DNA of 64,000 nt from an uncultured Oscillibacter sp. (GCF_900546705.1 NZ_URDP01000002.1:33807-97806), one strand, 5' to 3'. Shown: positions 38,839-47,930, counted from the stretch's first letter. The notes: generated by a model not told the origin, from the letters alone. Translations and numbers: made by a program.

Positions 38839-40992
38839 ATGAAAAGACTGCTCACCCTGCTGCTGACCCTCTCCCTGGCGGCCTCCCTGGCCGCCCCGGC
38901 CATGGCCCGGGAGACGTCGTTCTTCTCCGCTTTCCCGGAGGAGATCCCCCAGCAAAACCGCTCCTGGAATGAGGCGGCCGCCCAGGCGGACAGCGCCCTC
39001 ACCGCCCTGGAATCGGCCCTGGCCGCCGGCCGTGACGCCACCGCGCTCTTCTCCCTGTGGCAGACCGCCGCCGGCACCCTCACCGCCCTGGACACCGCCT
39101 ATTCGTTTTTGACCGTGGACTACGCCCGGGACCCCGCCGCCTGGGGCGGAACCTATACCGCCGGCACGGCCCAGTCCGCCCGGCTGAATAACCGCTACCT
39201 GGCTGTCACACAGCAGCTGCTCTCCTCCCCCTGCGCCTCCCGGCTGGAGGCGGAGCTGGGAGATACGGCGGAGAGCTTCCGGCAGACCGCCGCCAGTACG
39301 CCGGAGCAGCTGGCCATGCTGGAGGAGGAGACGTCCCTGGTGAACGACTACTGGCAGGCCATGGCCGGGACCTACTCCGCTCCGGCGGCGGGACGGACCT
39401 GGACGATGGAGGAGGCGTCCGCCGCCTATGATGCCGGGACCTTGTCCGAGGCGGACTACCTGGCGGTGCAGCAGGAAGTGTCCCGGGTCCAGAACGCCGG
39501 CGCCGCCCCCATTCTGGTGAAGCTGGTGGCGCTGCGCAACCGCTACGCCGCCTCCCTGGGCTACGACTCCTACGCCGACTACGCCTACCAGGTGGTCTAC
39601 GGCCGGGACTACGACCCCCAGGAGGCCCGGGCCCTGCAGGAGGCGGTGAAGACGTACATCGTCCCCCTCTACCAGCTTCTGGGCAGCGCCCAGGCCCTGC
39701 ACCCGGAGCTGGGCATGGGGCATCTGAGCGGCCTTTCGGGGCTGGACCAGGAGACGCTGCTGGATCTGGCGGAGCCTGTCATCAAAGAAGTCTCCGACGA
39801 ATACGCGGCGCTCTACGACTACATGCGCGCCCAGAACCTGTGCGACATCGGGCCTCTGGCCACCAAGGCCGCCAAGGGCTTTACCGTGGCCCTGCCGGAG
39901 TACGGCTCCGCCTACCTCTTCAACGCGCCGGACGGCTCCTTTTACGATCTGGACGCCCTGACCCATGAGTTCGGCCACTTTGCCGACTTCTGCCTGGCCC
40001 CGGACCAGATCTCCTGCTACGATACCGCCGAGATCTGCTCCCAGGGGCTGGAGGTGCTCTCCCTCCACAACGCCGGGGCCCTGGCCGGTCCGCGCGGCGG
40101 GGCGGCCTACCGCACCGCCGTGGTGACCCAGATGCTCCACAGCGTCATCTCCGGCTGCCTGGAAGACGAGTTCCAGCAGCAGGTCTACGCCGCCGGGAAC
40201 CTGACGGTCCGGGAGATGAACCGGCTCTACGGAAGTCTGTCCGCGGAGTACGGCTTCCCTCCCGCCGAGGAAGCTTACGGCTGGGTGCAGATCTCCCACA
40301 CCTTTGAGATGCCCTTCTACTACATCAGCTACGCCACCTCCGCCCTCTCCAGCCTGGAGATTCTGGCCCGGTCCCTGGACGACTTCGACGCCGCGGCGGA
40401 CACCTACCTCTCCCTGGTGGCCCTGACGGACAGCACCGGCTACCGGGACGCCCTGGCACGGACGGGCCTTTCCGACGTGTTTGCAGGCGACGGGACCGTG
40501 GCGGACCTGGCCGGCGGCATCCTGGACTATCTGGAGTCCGGGATTCTGGATGTCCCGGTCCCGGCGGACGCGGCAGGCTCCTGGGCAAAGGACAGCATCG
40601 GCATCTGCCGCCTGCTGGATCTCTTCCCCGCCGGCGGGCAGCAGTTCCGCCCCCAGGCGGTCCTGACCGCCCCGGAGGCCGTGGAGGTGCTGGGGCGGGC
40701 CGCCGGCACCGGCATCCAGGCATCGGACGCCGGGCTTTCCGATCCGGCAAGCGGCACGGTGACCCGCCAGGCGCTGGTGTCCGCCCTGTGCCGCCTGCTG
40801 GACGCCCAGGCGGACCCCGCAGTGCTCCGCTCCTTTCCCGACGCCGCACAGGTCTCCCCGGAGGCGGCAGGGGCCATGGCCTGGGCCGTGGAGACGGGTC
40901 TGGTCCGGGGCACCTCCCAGGGCCTGCTGGCTCCCGACCGGGCCATCACCCGGGCTGAGACTGCGGCCATCCTCAGCCGCCTGTTCTGGTAA
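38839..40992 (+). CDS. Secreted M3-family oligoendopeptidase with SLH-like C-terminal region (717 aa)
   Basis: Signal peptide (1-24, PAMA cleavage region). Thimet/PepF-type metallopeptidase with zinc site H376-E-F-G-H380 and downstream LEVLSLHNAG region carrying the third ligand zone; QISHTFEMPFYYISYATSALSSLE is typical of PepF proteins. The last ~120 residues hold one or two S-layer homology-like repeats (ICRLLDLFP...F-R-P-Q-A, then DRAITRAETAAILSRLF), which should tether it to the wall. PepF enzymes are usually cytoplasmic, so export and anchoring are notable. The upstream region 38720-38790 is unusually AT-rich; no clean promoter seen. Confidence 0.88.
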   Translation: MKRLLTLLLTLSLAASLAAPAMARETSFFSAFPEEIPQQNRSWNEAAAQADSALTALESALAAGRDATALFSLWQTAAGTLTALDTAYSFLTVDYARDPAAWGGTYTAGTAQSARLNNRYLAVTQQLLSSPCASRLEAELGDTAESFRQTAASTPEQLAMLEEETSLVNDYWQAMAGTYSAPAAGRTWTMEEASAAYDAGTLSEADYLAVQQEVSRVQNAGAAPILVKLVALRNRYAASLGYDSYADYAYQVVYGRDYDPQEARALQEAVKTYIVPLYQLLGSAQALHPELGMGHLSGLSGLDQETLLDLAEPVIKEVSDEYAALYDYMRAQNLCDIGPLATKAAKGFTVALPEYGSAYLFNAPDGSFYDLDALTHEFGHFADFCLAPDQISCYDTAEICSQGLEVLSLHNAGALAGPRGGAAYRTAVVTQMLHSVISGCLEDEFQQQVYAAGNLTVREMNRLYGSLSAEYGFPPAEEAYGWVQISHTFEMPFYYISYATSALSSLEILARSLDDFDAAADTYLSLVALTDSTGYRDALARTGLSDVFAGDGTVADLAGGILDYLESGILDVPVPADAAGSWAKDSIGICRLLDLFPAGGQQFRPQAVLTAPEAVEVLGRAAGTGIQASDAGLSDPASGTVTRQALVSALCRLLDAQADPAVLRSFPDAAQVSPEAAGAMAWAVETGLVRGTSQGLLAPDRAITRAETAAILSRLFW

Positions 40993-41006
40993 ATGCCCGT
41001 AAAATG

Positions 41007-41046
41007 AAGCCACGGCGGGGTCCCGAATGGGACCCCGCCGTGGCTT
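41007..41046. terminator. Bidirectional terminator
   Basis: 18-bp perfect stem AAGCCACGGCGGGGTCCC with its complement around GAAT; T-run weak on the plus side. Between convergent genes. Confidence 0.85.
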
Positions 41047-41053
41047 TGTGGGT

Positions 41054-42457
41054 TTACACCACTTTTTCGAAGTAGAAGAACGTGTCGTCCGCGCCCTTTT
41101 TCCGCATACAGGACGAGAGCATCTTGTAGGAGGCCTGGTTCTCCTTGAAGCACTTGGCCACCACCCGGCTCAGATGCACCTTGTAAAGGGCCCAGTCCGC
41201 CACGGCGGCAAAGGCCTCGGTGCCGTAGCCGAAGCCCGCGTAGGCCTTGTCGATCCGGCAGCCCAGCTCCGCGCCGCCCCGGCAGTCGAACCGGTAGAGC
41301 ACCGCCTCGCCGATGAGCTTGCCGTCCAGCCGGACGGCGAAATTGGCCGCCTGGCGGTTTTCAAAGTCACGGTTTGCCACGTCGAAGAAGCTGCGCTCGG
41401 TGACGGGGCCGCCCAGGCCGCCCACGTCGTCGTAGCCCCACCAGCGGTTGCGCTCCCCGTCCAGCACCAACGCGTTGTAGGTGGGGATGTCCGCCTCCGT
41501 CAGGGCCGAGAGGGTCAGCCGCTCCGTCTTCAGCTCGGGAATGGCCCGCACATGGGCAAAGAGCTCATTCTGGGGCTCGAAGCGGTACTTGGGCGCCAGC
41601 TTGGCCGGGCCGTACTGGAGCTTGGAGGTCCGCAGGCCCCGGTCCGCCGCGTCGTCCTCCCGGTTGATCCACTGGCAGCCGTCTCCGTAGGCGTCGGCAA
41701 AGGCCTGCACCAGCGTGGGATAGACGCCGGTGTAGGAGTAGAGGGCCTTTTCAATGTGGATAATCAGCGTCTCGCCGCACTTTTCCGCCAGGGACAGGGC
41801 AATGAGCTTGTCCCCGTCGAACATGCCGCCGGCAAGGAACCAGGGCTTGCCCGCCATGCCCAGCATCTTCTTGGCCAGCTTCAGCTCATCCCGGGCCTTG
41901 GCGTTGTCCCCCTTGGGGAACTCCGCCTCGTAGTCCGTCCAGAATTGCTCGATGACCGCCTGGTCGTCCTTGCCCAGGGGCCGGAACTGGGCATCCGGCC
42001 ACTTGGAGCGGAACTTGTTGATGTGGTTGCGCTGACCGGAGTAGCGCCGCCCGGCAAACAGCTGCAGATCCTCCCGGTAGTAGACGTAGTCCCGCCAGGT
42101 GCGCACGTCGCTCACCCGCACGTAGGGGTACCGGCTCAGAAGCCGGGCCGCCTTGCAGTCGGGCACCACGGAGATCACCGGGGGGATTCCCTCCTCCAGG
42201 CAGTCATTTTCGATCAGCTCCAGCGCCGCGTCCTCATCGCCCTCGGGGCCGGGGACGGGATAGTCGAACACCACCTGTCCGTCGATGCAGTTGCGCACGA
42301 TCAGGCACCCGGCCGCCTCCGTCCAGGTGGGATGGAGGGTACTGCGCCACATGAGCTTCGTGCCCACCGAGTACTCGCACAGGCCGTAGTCGCAGTGCTC
42401 ATAGTACTTGCGCAGGGTGGGGGCACACTGTTTGGTCACGGATTGAAATTGTAACAT
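41054..42457 (-). CDS. DUF2156-GNAT fusion protein (467 aa)
   Basis: N-terminal ~300 residues resemble the phosphatidylglycerol lysyltransferase C-terminal domain (DUF2156), itself a double GNAT fold: RTWRDYVYYREDLQLFAGRRYSGQRNHINKF and EKALYSYTGVYPTLVQAFADAY..INREDDAADRGLRTSKLQYGPAKLAPKY. The last ~150 residues are a RimJ/RimL-type acetyltransferase: LKTERLTLSALTEADIP, ELGCRIDKAYAGFGYGTEAFAAVADWAL, NQASYKMLSS. No membrane part, so an aminoacyl or acyl transferase acting on a soluble acceptor is possible. The ATG at 42457 is chosen from AAGGAAG spacing and the conserved start. Confidence 0.86.
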   Translation of the reverse strand: MLQFQSVTKQCAPTLRKYYEHCDYGLCEYSVGTKLMWRSTLHPTWTEAAGCLIVRNCIDGQVVFDYPVPGPEGDEDAALELIENDCLEEGIPPVISVVPDCKAARLLSRYPYVRVSDVRTWRDYVYYREDLQLFAGRRYSGQRNHINKFRSKWPDAQFRPLGKDDQAVIEQFWTDYEAEFPKGDNAKARDELKLAKKMLGMAGKPWFLAGGMFDGDKLIALSLAEKCGETLIIHIEKALYSYTGVYPTLVQAFADAYGDGCQWINREDDAADRGLRTSKLQYGPAKLAPKYRFEPQNELFAHVRAIPELKTERLTLSALTEADIPTYNALVLDGERNRWWGYDDVGGLGGPVTERSFFDVANRDFENRQAANFAVRLDGKLIGEAVLYRFDCRGGAELGCRIDKAYAGFGYGTEAFAAVADWALYKVHLSRVVAKCFKENQASYKMLSSCMRKKGADDTFFYFEKVV

Positions 42458-42515
42458 GTGATTCTTCCTTGTCTTTCTTTTTATTGGAGGGTATGTCCGC
42501 CCGCCTCCCGTTCTC

Positions 42516-42544
42516 TTGACACCGGATGGAAAAGGGGGTATCCT
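42516..42544 (+). promoter_or_regulatory. Sigma-A promoter of the NSS transporter gene
   Basis: TTGACA (42516-42521), 17 nt, TATCCT (42539-42544). Confidence 0.7.
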
Positions 42545-42600
42545 ACATGCAGAATCCGAATGAGGGGTATTCAAGAATAGAATAGGAGAGAGGGATTGTT

Positions 42601-44133
42601 GTGAAAAATGAGAGAGGCTCCTGGGCCAGCAACGTGGGGTTTTTGCTGGCGGCCATCGGCTCCGCCGTGGGGCTTGGAAACATCTGGGGCTTTCCGTACA
42701 AAATGGGAAAATCCGGCGGATTCACGTTTTTGATCGTGTATCTGCTGCTGGCGGTATTCGTGGGATTCATCGTCATGGTCAGCGAGCTGGCCATGGGCCG
42801 CAAGGTGGGTCAGGGGGTCATCGGCTGCTACACCAAGCTCTCCCGCCGCTTCAAGTGGGTGGGCTGGCTGGCAGTATTCTCCCCCTTCGTGGTCATGAGC
42901 TTTTACGCCGTTCTCGGGGGCTACTGCATCGAGTACATGGCCCTGAACCTGAGCACCCTGGCCTTCCCCACGGAGGTGGATACCGGCGCGGCGCTGTTTG
43001 ACTCCATGCTGACCAACCCCTTCGGCAGCATCCTCTTCACGCTGCTGTTTCTGGTGATCTGCTATCTCATCAACCGGGGCGGCATCTCCGGCGGCATTGA
43101 AAAGTTCAACACCGTGGGCATGCCGGCGCTGTTCATCATGCTGGTCATCATCATCTGCCGCAGCCTGACGCTGCCCGGCGCCATGGAGGGTCTGAAATTC
43201 ATGTTCGTGCCCGGCTACGCCGTTTCCGCCGGCTTCATCGACAAGGCCCCGGGCTTTTTGACGGTGCTGGCCACCGCCGGCGGGCAGATGTTCTTCTCGC
43301 TGTCGCTGGCCATGGGCGTCATGTTCACCTACGGCTCCTACCTGAAAAAGGACGAGGACCTGGTGAAAAACTCCGCCGTCATCGTGGGGGCGGACACCCT
43401 GGTGGCCGTCATGGCGGGCGTGGCGGTGATCCCCGCCGCCGTGGCCAACGGCATCCAGCAGGGCATGGATGTCAGTGAGATCGTCCTGGGCGGCCCCAGT
43501 TTGCTGTTTATCACCCTGCAGGACGTATTCAGCGCCATGGGGGCCATCGGGCCGCTGTTCGGCGTGATCTTCTATCTGCTGGTGCTCATCGCGGCCATCT
43601 CATCCGCCATCTCTTTGATCGAAGTGGTGGTGACGTTCTTCCTGGACCGCCGCTCCCTCCACGGGAAAAAGGGCGTGCGGGAGCGGGTGGTGCTCCTGGT
43701 ATGCCTGGCCATCATGGCGGAGGCGGCGCTGGTGGCGGTGGACGGCCTGGGCCGCAACGGCGTGCCCGTGCCCTTCAAGGAGACCACCGCCCAGGTGCAG
43801 CTTTCCGACGGCAGCGAGGTAGCTCTCAAGGATGCCTCTGAGGCTATGATTGCCGACGGCACCGTGAAATATGCCCCCTGGAACGACAACTGGCTGGACT
43901 TCATGGACATGATGTCCGAGGGCATCGCCATGCCCCTGGGGGCCCTTTTGATGAGCCTGATGGTGGGCTGGGAACTGCGGCCCAAGGTGGTGATGGAGGA
44001 GGTGCATCTGGGCAGCAGGCGCCGGATCGACCGGTTCTACTCGTTGTGCGTCCGCTTCATCACGCCCATCGGCATGGTGCTGGTGCTGCTGGGCCAGGTG
44101 AACGACTTCTTCGCGCTGGGTCTCTTTGTCTGA
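42601..44133 (+). CDS. Sodium-dependent transporter, NSS (SNF) family (510 aa)
   Basis: LeuT-type symporter with about 12 helices. NSS signature at TM1: WASNVGFLLAAIGSAVGLGNIWGFPY (8-33), the sodium and substrate site; GVMFTYGSYL at TM6 and SAISLIEVVVTFF at TM8 also fit. An extracellular insertion of about 70 residues (about 385-450, FKETTAQVQLSDG...) before the last helices is longer than in LeuT. Substrate probably an amino acid. GTG start at 42601 with GGAGAG about 14 nt upstream, a rather long spacing. Confidence 0.93.
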   Translation: MKNERGSWASNVGFLLAAIGSAVGLGNIWGFPYKMGKSGGFTFLIVYLLLAVFVGFIVMVSELAMGRKVGQGVIGCYTKLSRRFKWVGWLAVFSPFVVMSFYAVLGGYCIEYMALNLSTLAFPTEVDTGAALFDSMLTNPFGSILFTLLFLVICYLINRGGISGGIEKFNTVGMPALFIMLVIIICRSLTLPGAMEGLKFMFVPGYAVSAGFIDKAPGFLTVLATAGGQMFFSLSLAMGVMFTYGSYLKKDEDLVKNSAVIVGADTLVAVMAGVAVIPAAVANGIQQGMDVSEIVLGGPSLLFITLQDVFSAMGAIGPLFGVIFYLLVLIAAISSAISLIEVVVTFFLDRRSLHGKKGVRERVVLLVCLAIMAEAALVAVDGLGRNGVPVPFKETTAQVQLSDGSEVALKDASEAMIADGTVKYAPWNDNWLDFMDMMSEGIAMPLGALLMSLMVGWELRPKVVMEEVHLGSRRRIDRFYSLCVRFITPIGMVLVLLGQVNDFFALGLFV

Positions 44134-44194
44134 GGCCCCATGGTTCATTTACTCCAATTTCACAAAAAATGCAGTTGCAAGTGCAACAGGAACG

Positions 44195-44224
44195 GAAAGC
44201 AGAGCCGGATGGCTCTGCTTTCTT
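44195..44224. terminator. Bidirectional terminator
   Basis: GAAAGCAGAGCC / GGCTCTGCTTTC with loop GGAT; between convergent NSS and degV genes. Confidence 0.85.
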
Positions 44225-44225
44225 G

Positions 44226-45071
44226 TCACTTCAGACCGATATAAGCCACGCCGTAGCAGCCGGGGCCGGAGTGGGTGCCGATGACGGCGCCCAGCTCGTC
44301 CCAGGCGTAGTCCCGGATGCCCAGGGCCTGGACGCACTTGTCCCGGTAGGCCTCCATGGTCTCCAGGCACCGGGAGTGGCCGAACATGACGCAGTGGCGG
44401 CTGTCCACCGGGTACTCCCGGAAAAAGTCCAGGGTGTAGCTGAGGATCTTCTGCTTGCCCCGCACCTGGCCCACGGACTTGACCTCCCCGTCCACGATGG
44501 CCACCACCGGGGAGATGCCCAGCATGGTGCCCAGTACGGCGGTGGACGCGGAGATGCGCCCGCCCATCTTCAGATACTTGAGGGTGCCGATGAAGGCCAC
44601 GAACCGCACCCGGTGCCGCATCTCCTCCAGCGCCGCGGCGATCTGGGCGCCGGTGGCCCCGGCGTCCCGCATGCGCACCGCCTCCCGCACCAGAAGGCCC
44701 TCGCCGATGGTGACGTTCAGGGAGTCCACTAGGTAGAGCCGCTCTCCGCCTCTGGCCATGTCCTTGGCGATCCGGGCGGACTGGAACGTGCCGGACAATC
44801 GTGAGGACATGAGAATGGCCACCACCTCGTCGCCGCCCTCCAGCAGCGGCTCAAAGGTGTCGCAGTACTCCTGGGGGTTGACCTGGGTGGTCTTGGGCAG
44901 GACCTTGGCCTGGGCCTGCTTTTCATAAAATTGTTCTTTGGTAATGTCAACGCCGTCGGTATAGACGCCGTCCTCAAAGATGACCCGCATGTGGAGCATG
45001 TGGACGTTGAGCTCCCGCAGCTCCTCCTCGGTCAGATCGCTGGTGGAATCCGTGAGAATCTGGACTGCCAT
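44226..45071 (-). CDS. DegV family fatty-acid-binding protein (281 aa)
   Basis: DegV/FakB-type protein that presents fatty acids to the FakA kinase for phospholipid synthesis. TDSTSDLT at the N-terminus, PKTTQVNPQEY, the MSSRLSGTFQSARIAKDM motif, DSLNVTIGEGLLV, LKYLKMGGRISA and a C-terminal IGTHSGPGCYGVAYIG are the family's conserved blocks. AAAGGAG precedes the ATG. No fakA in the window. Own promoter at 45117-45144. Confidence 0.93.
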   Translation of the reverse strand: MAVQILTDSTSDLTEEELRELNVHMLHMRVIFEDGVYTDGVDITKEQFYEKQAQAKVLPKTTQVNPQEYCDTFEPLLEGGDEVVAILMSSRLSGTFQSARIAKDMARGGERLYLVDSLNVTIGEGLLVREAVRMRDAGATGAQIAAALEEMRHRVRFVAFIGTLKYLKMGGRISASTAVLGTMLGISPVVAIVDGEVKSVGQVRGKQKILSYTLDFFREYPVDSRHCVMFGHSRCLETMEAYRDKCVQALGIRDYAWDELGAVIGTHSGPGCYGVAYIGLK

Positions 45072-45116
45072 AAGGCGTTCTCCTTTCGCGGTTTTGACGC
45101 CGAATCGTTGGTATCT

Positions 45117-45144
45117 ACTATATCAAACTCCCATAAAAAAGCAA
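45117..45144 (-). promoter_or_regulatory. Sigma-A promoter of the degV gene
   Basis: On the minus strand TTGCTT (45139-45144), 16 nt, TATAGT (45117-45122). Confidence 0.7.
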
Positions 45145-45156
45145 GGGGCTTTCCCG

Positions 45157-45187
45157 TTGACACCGCCCCGCCGGTCTGCTTTACTAT
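45157..45187 (+). promoter_or_regulatory. Promoter of the O-acetyltransferase gene
   Basis: Consensus TTGACA at 45157-45162; the -10 is TACTAT (45182-45187) at 19 nt or an overlapping hexamer. Divergent from the degV promoter. Confidence 0.6.
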
Positions 45188-45219
45188 ACAGGGAAAGCAA
45201 CAAAGAGGAGGCGCTTTTT

Positions 45220-45858
45220 ATGAGCGAATGGGAGCGGATGGTATCCGGAGAGATCTACTATCCCGGAGACGAGGAATTGTGGAAGGCCCGCTGCCGGGCC
45301 AAGGCACTTTGCCGGCAGTACAACGACGCCCCGCCGGAGGACGACAAAGCCCGGGACGAGATCCTGCACCAGCTGCTGGGGTCCGTGGGAAAGGACTGCT
45401 GGATCGAGCCCACGTTCCGCTGTGACTACGGCGTCAACATCACCGTGGGGGACTATTTCTTTGCCAATTACGACTGCATCTTCCTGGATATTGCCCCCAT
45501 CACCATCGGCAACAACGTGATGATCGCACCCCGGGTGTGCCTTTATACCGCCGGGCATCCCATCTCCGCCTCCGTGCGCAACACGGGGCTGGAGTTCGGC
45601 GCCCCCATCACCATCGGAGATAACGTCTGGATCGGCGGCGGCGTGACCGTCTGCCCCGGCGTCACCATCGGCGCCGGCTCCATCATCGCCGCCGGGTCTG
45701 TGGTCACCCGGGACGTGCCGCCGGGGGTGGTGGCAGGGGGCAATCCCTGCCGGGTGCTGCGGCCCATCACCGAAGCGGACGAGGCCCGCTGGCAGTCCCG
45801 GCGCCTTGCCTATGAGACGGAGACCGGCAAGGCCCCCTGGCAGACACCCCAGACATGA
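45220..45858 (+). CDS. maa: Maltose/galactoside O-acetyltransferase-like protein (212 aa)
   Basis: Left-handed beta-helix (hexapeptide repeat) acetyltransferase using acetyl-CoA on sugars. N-terminal Mac domain (WERMVSGEIYYPGDEELWKARCRAKALCRQYN), then FRCDYGVNITVGDYFFANYDCIFLD, the catalytic His in YTAGHPI, and hexapeptide turns ITIGDNVWIGGGVTVCPGVTIGAGSIIAAGSVV. Length and order match LacA/Maa proteins. AGAGGAGG precedes the ATG. Likely detoxifies or recycles non-metabolised sugars. Confidence 0.93.
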   Translation: MSEWERMVSGEIYYPGDEELWKARCRAKALCRQYNDAPPEDDKARDEILHQLLGSVGKDCWIEPTFRCDYGVNITVGDYFFANYDCIFLDIAPITIGNNVMIAPRVCLYTAGHPISASVRNTGLEFGAPITIGDNVWIGGGVTVCPGVTIGAGSIIAAGSVVTRDVPPGVVAGGNPCRVLRPITEADEARWQSRRLAYETETGKAPWQTPQT

Positions 45859-45873
45859 CCCTTCACGGCGTAA

Positions 45874-45909
45874 AAGCGCCCGGACGAAAGTCCGGGCGCT
45901 CTCTTTTTT
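45874..45909 (+). terminator. Terminator after the O-acetyltransferase gene
   Basis: AGCGCCCGGA / TCCGGGCGCT with loop CGAAAG, then CTCTTTTTT. Confidence 0.92.
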
Positions 45910-46934
45910 CAGTTCATCTGACGGCGCCGGGAGAGGTTCATGGTGCCGTCCTGCATGTTGTTCAGGGAGTCCAGGCTCTTGCCGGTGCCGATGGCCACGC
46001 AGGAGATGGCGTCGTCGGCGATGACGGTGTGGATGCCGGTGCGGGCGGTGACCAGCTTGTCGAAGCCGGAGACCAGGCTGCCGCCGCCGGTCATGACGAT
46101 GCCGTTGGTGGAGATGTCCGCCACCAGCTCGGGGGGCGTGCGCTCCAGCACGGAGTGGATGGCCTCCATGATGCGCTCCACAGGCTCTTCAAAGGCGTCC
46201 ATCATCTCCACAGAGCTGACGGTAACCACACGGGGCAGGCCCGTGAGCAGGCACCGGCCCTTGACGTCCATGGTTTCCTCTTCCTCCTTGGGGAACACGC
46301 AGCCGATCTGCTTTTTCATCTCCTCGGCGGTGCGCTCGCCCACCAGCAGGTTGTGCTTGCGGCGCATATACTTCACCACGGCCTCGTTGAGCTGGTCGCC
46401 GGCGATCTTGATGGAGGCGGACTCCACCACGCCGCTCAGGGAGATGACGGCGATGTCGGCGGTACCGCCGCCGATGTCCACTACCATGTGGCCGTCGGGC
46501 TGGGTGATGTCGATGCCGGCGCCGATGGCGGCGGCCACGGGCTCTTCAATGAGGTACACCTTCCGGGCGCCGGCCTGGATACCGGCGTCGATGACGGCGC
46601 GCTCCTCCACCTCGGTGATGCCGGAGGGGACGCAGATGATGACCCGGGGCTTGAAGAAGGACACGCCCGCCACCTTGTGGATGAACTCCCGGAGCATGCG
46701 CTCGGTCATGTCGTAGTCGGAGATGACGCCCTCCCGCAAAGGCCGGATGGCGATGATGTTGCCGGGGGTACGGCCCAGCATGGCCTGGGCCTCGGCGCCC
46801 ACCTTCAAAAGCTTTCCGGTATTTTTATCCAGCGCCACCACAGAGGGCTCGTTGAGCACGATGCCCTTCCCCTTCACGTAAACCAGAACCGACGCGGTAC
46901 CCAGATCGATACCGATATCCTTTGCCATGGCCAT
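45909..46934 (-). CDS. mreB: MreB/Mbl-family rod-shape actin homologue (341 aa)
   Basis: Bacterial actin that positions cell-wall elongation. Phosphate-1 loop IGIDLGTASVLVY, phosphate-2 VVDIGGGTADIAVISL, adenosine loop VMTGGGSLVSGFDKLV, plus KPRVIICVPSGITEVEERAVIDA. Length is normal. No mreC or mreD follows, so it may be an Mbl/MreBH-type paralogue as well as the main MreB. GAGGTG lies 6 nt before the ATG at 46934; a second ATG two codons in is also possible. Confidence 0.93.
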   Translation of the reverse strand: MAMAKDIGIDLGTASVLVYVKGKGIVLNEPSVVALDKNTGKLLKVGAEAQAMLGRTPGNIIAIRPLREGVISDYDMTERMLREFIHKVAGVSFFKPRVIICVPSGITEVEERAVIDAGIQAGARKVYLIEEPVAAAIGAGIDITQPDGHMVVDIGGGTADIAVISLSGVVESASIKIAGDQLNEAVVKYMRRKHNLLVGERTAEEMKKQIGCVFPKEEEETMDVKGRCLLTGLPRVVTVSSVEMMDAFEEPVERIMEAIHSVLERTPPELVADISTNGIVMTGGGSLVSGFDKLVTARTGIHTVIADDAISCVAIGTGKSLDSLNNMQDGTMNLSRRRQMN

Positions 46935-47007
46935 AGATTCCACCTCATTATCTAATCTTTCTTTCGTTATCTTCAGCGGCTTTCCCGCACACAGTCATAC
47001 AGGTTAT

Positions 47008-47035
47008 ATTATATCTGCATTTTGCCCGATTGCAA
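47008..47035 (-). promoter_or_regulatory. Sigma-A promoter of the mreB-type gene
   Basis: On the minus strand TTGCAA (47030-47035), 16 nt, TATAAT (47008-47013). The -35 abuts the comF stop codon; the leader is about 70 nt. Confidence 0.8.
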
Positions 47036-47037
47036 CC

Positions 47038-47709
47038 CTATTCTTCCGTGTTTTTGTGAACTTTTTTCTCACGGGACAGGGCCGCGGCAACACATGTCAC
47101 ACTCTGGGCGCCGGCAAGGCGCAATTCTCTGGCACATTCGCACAGTGTGGCCCCGGTGGTGCAGATATCGTCCACCAGCAGCACACGCCGTCCCAGGGCC
47201 CCGGACCGTGCCCGGTAGACCCCCAGCACGTTGGCCCGGCGGGCGGCGGCGTCTGCAATACCGGACTGGGCGGGGTTGTCCACGGTCTTTTCCAGCAGTC
47301 CCATGACGGGCAGTCCCAGGCAGCGTCCCACGCTCCGGGCCAGGAGCCGGGACTGGTCGTAGCCCCGCTGCCACCGCCGTCTGCGGCTCACCGGCACCCA
47401 GGTCACCGTGTCGAACGCGCCGGGAAAGCAGGCAGCGGCGCACCGGGCCGCAAGCTCCCCCAGGGGCCGTGCCCCGGCAGGCGAGTCCCGGAATTTCAGC
47501 CGCAGCAGCCCCTCCCGGGCAAGGCCCTCGTACCACAGCGGCGCGGCGCAGTCGGGGCCGCCGGGCAGATGCCGCACGGCGTTTTCCGTCCACGGCAGCG
47601 CCGCCAGGCACTTGGGACACACCCCCGTGTGCAGGAGCAGCCTGCCGCAGAAGGGACACCGGGGCGGAAACAGCAGGTCCATCCCCCGCTCAAACCAGGT
47701 CCATTTCAT
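47038..47709 (-). CDS. comF: ComF-family phosphoribosyltransferase-like protein (223 aa)
   Basis: Competence-associated protein. N-terminal zinc ribbon (PPRCPFCGRLL...GVCPKCL, about 15-35), middle region with WVPVSRRRRWQRGYDQSRLLARSV, and the PRPP-binding loop VLLVDDICTTGATL (about 180-193). ComFC helps DNA processing during natural transformation. AGGAG lies 6 nt before the ATG at 47709, which overlaps the xre stop (ATGA). The frame stays open far upstream into recD2 antisense, but that is not coding. Confidence 0.92.
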   Translation of the reverse strand: MKWTWFERGMDLLFPPRCPFCGRLLLHTGVCPKCLAALPWTENAVRHLPGGPDCAAPLWYEGLAREGLLRLKFRDSPAGARPLGELAARCAAACFPGAFDTVTWVPVSRRRRWQRGYDQSRLLARSVGRCLGLPVMGLLEKTVDNPAQSGIADAAARRANVLGVYRARSGALGRRVLLVDDICTTGATLCECARELRLAGAQSVTCVAAALSREKKVHKNTEE

Positions 47710-47930
47710 TTTCGTCTCCTGGGGTAGGGCGCCGTCTCGTCGGTGAGCCCCACCAGATAGTCCACGCTGACGCCGTAAAACTCCGCCAGCCGGACGGCCA
47801 GATGCAGCGGAAGTTCCCGCTCCCCCCGCTCGTATTTGGAGTAAAGCGACTGGTCGCACAGCAGCAACGCCGCGATCTCCCGCTGCTTGAGGTCCCTGTC
47901 CTCCCGCAAATCCCGGATTCTCAGAATCAT
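47706..47930 (-). CDS. XRE-family HTH regulator (74 aa)
   Basis: Single HTH_3/Cro-C1 domain: IRDLREDRDLKQREIAALLLCDQSLYSKYERGERELPLHLAVRLAEFYGVSVDYLVG, with a short tail. It overlaps comF by 4 nt, so the two are co-translated. Short direct repeats at the promoter (47971-47994) suggest autoregulation. A dedicated regulator fused in an operon to comF is not the usual context. Confidence 0.92.
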   Translation of the reverse strand: MILRIRDLREDRDLKQREIAALLLCDQSLYSKYERGERELPLHLAVRLAEFYGVSVDYLVGLTDETAPYPRRRK

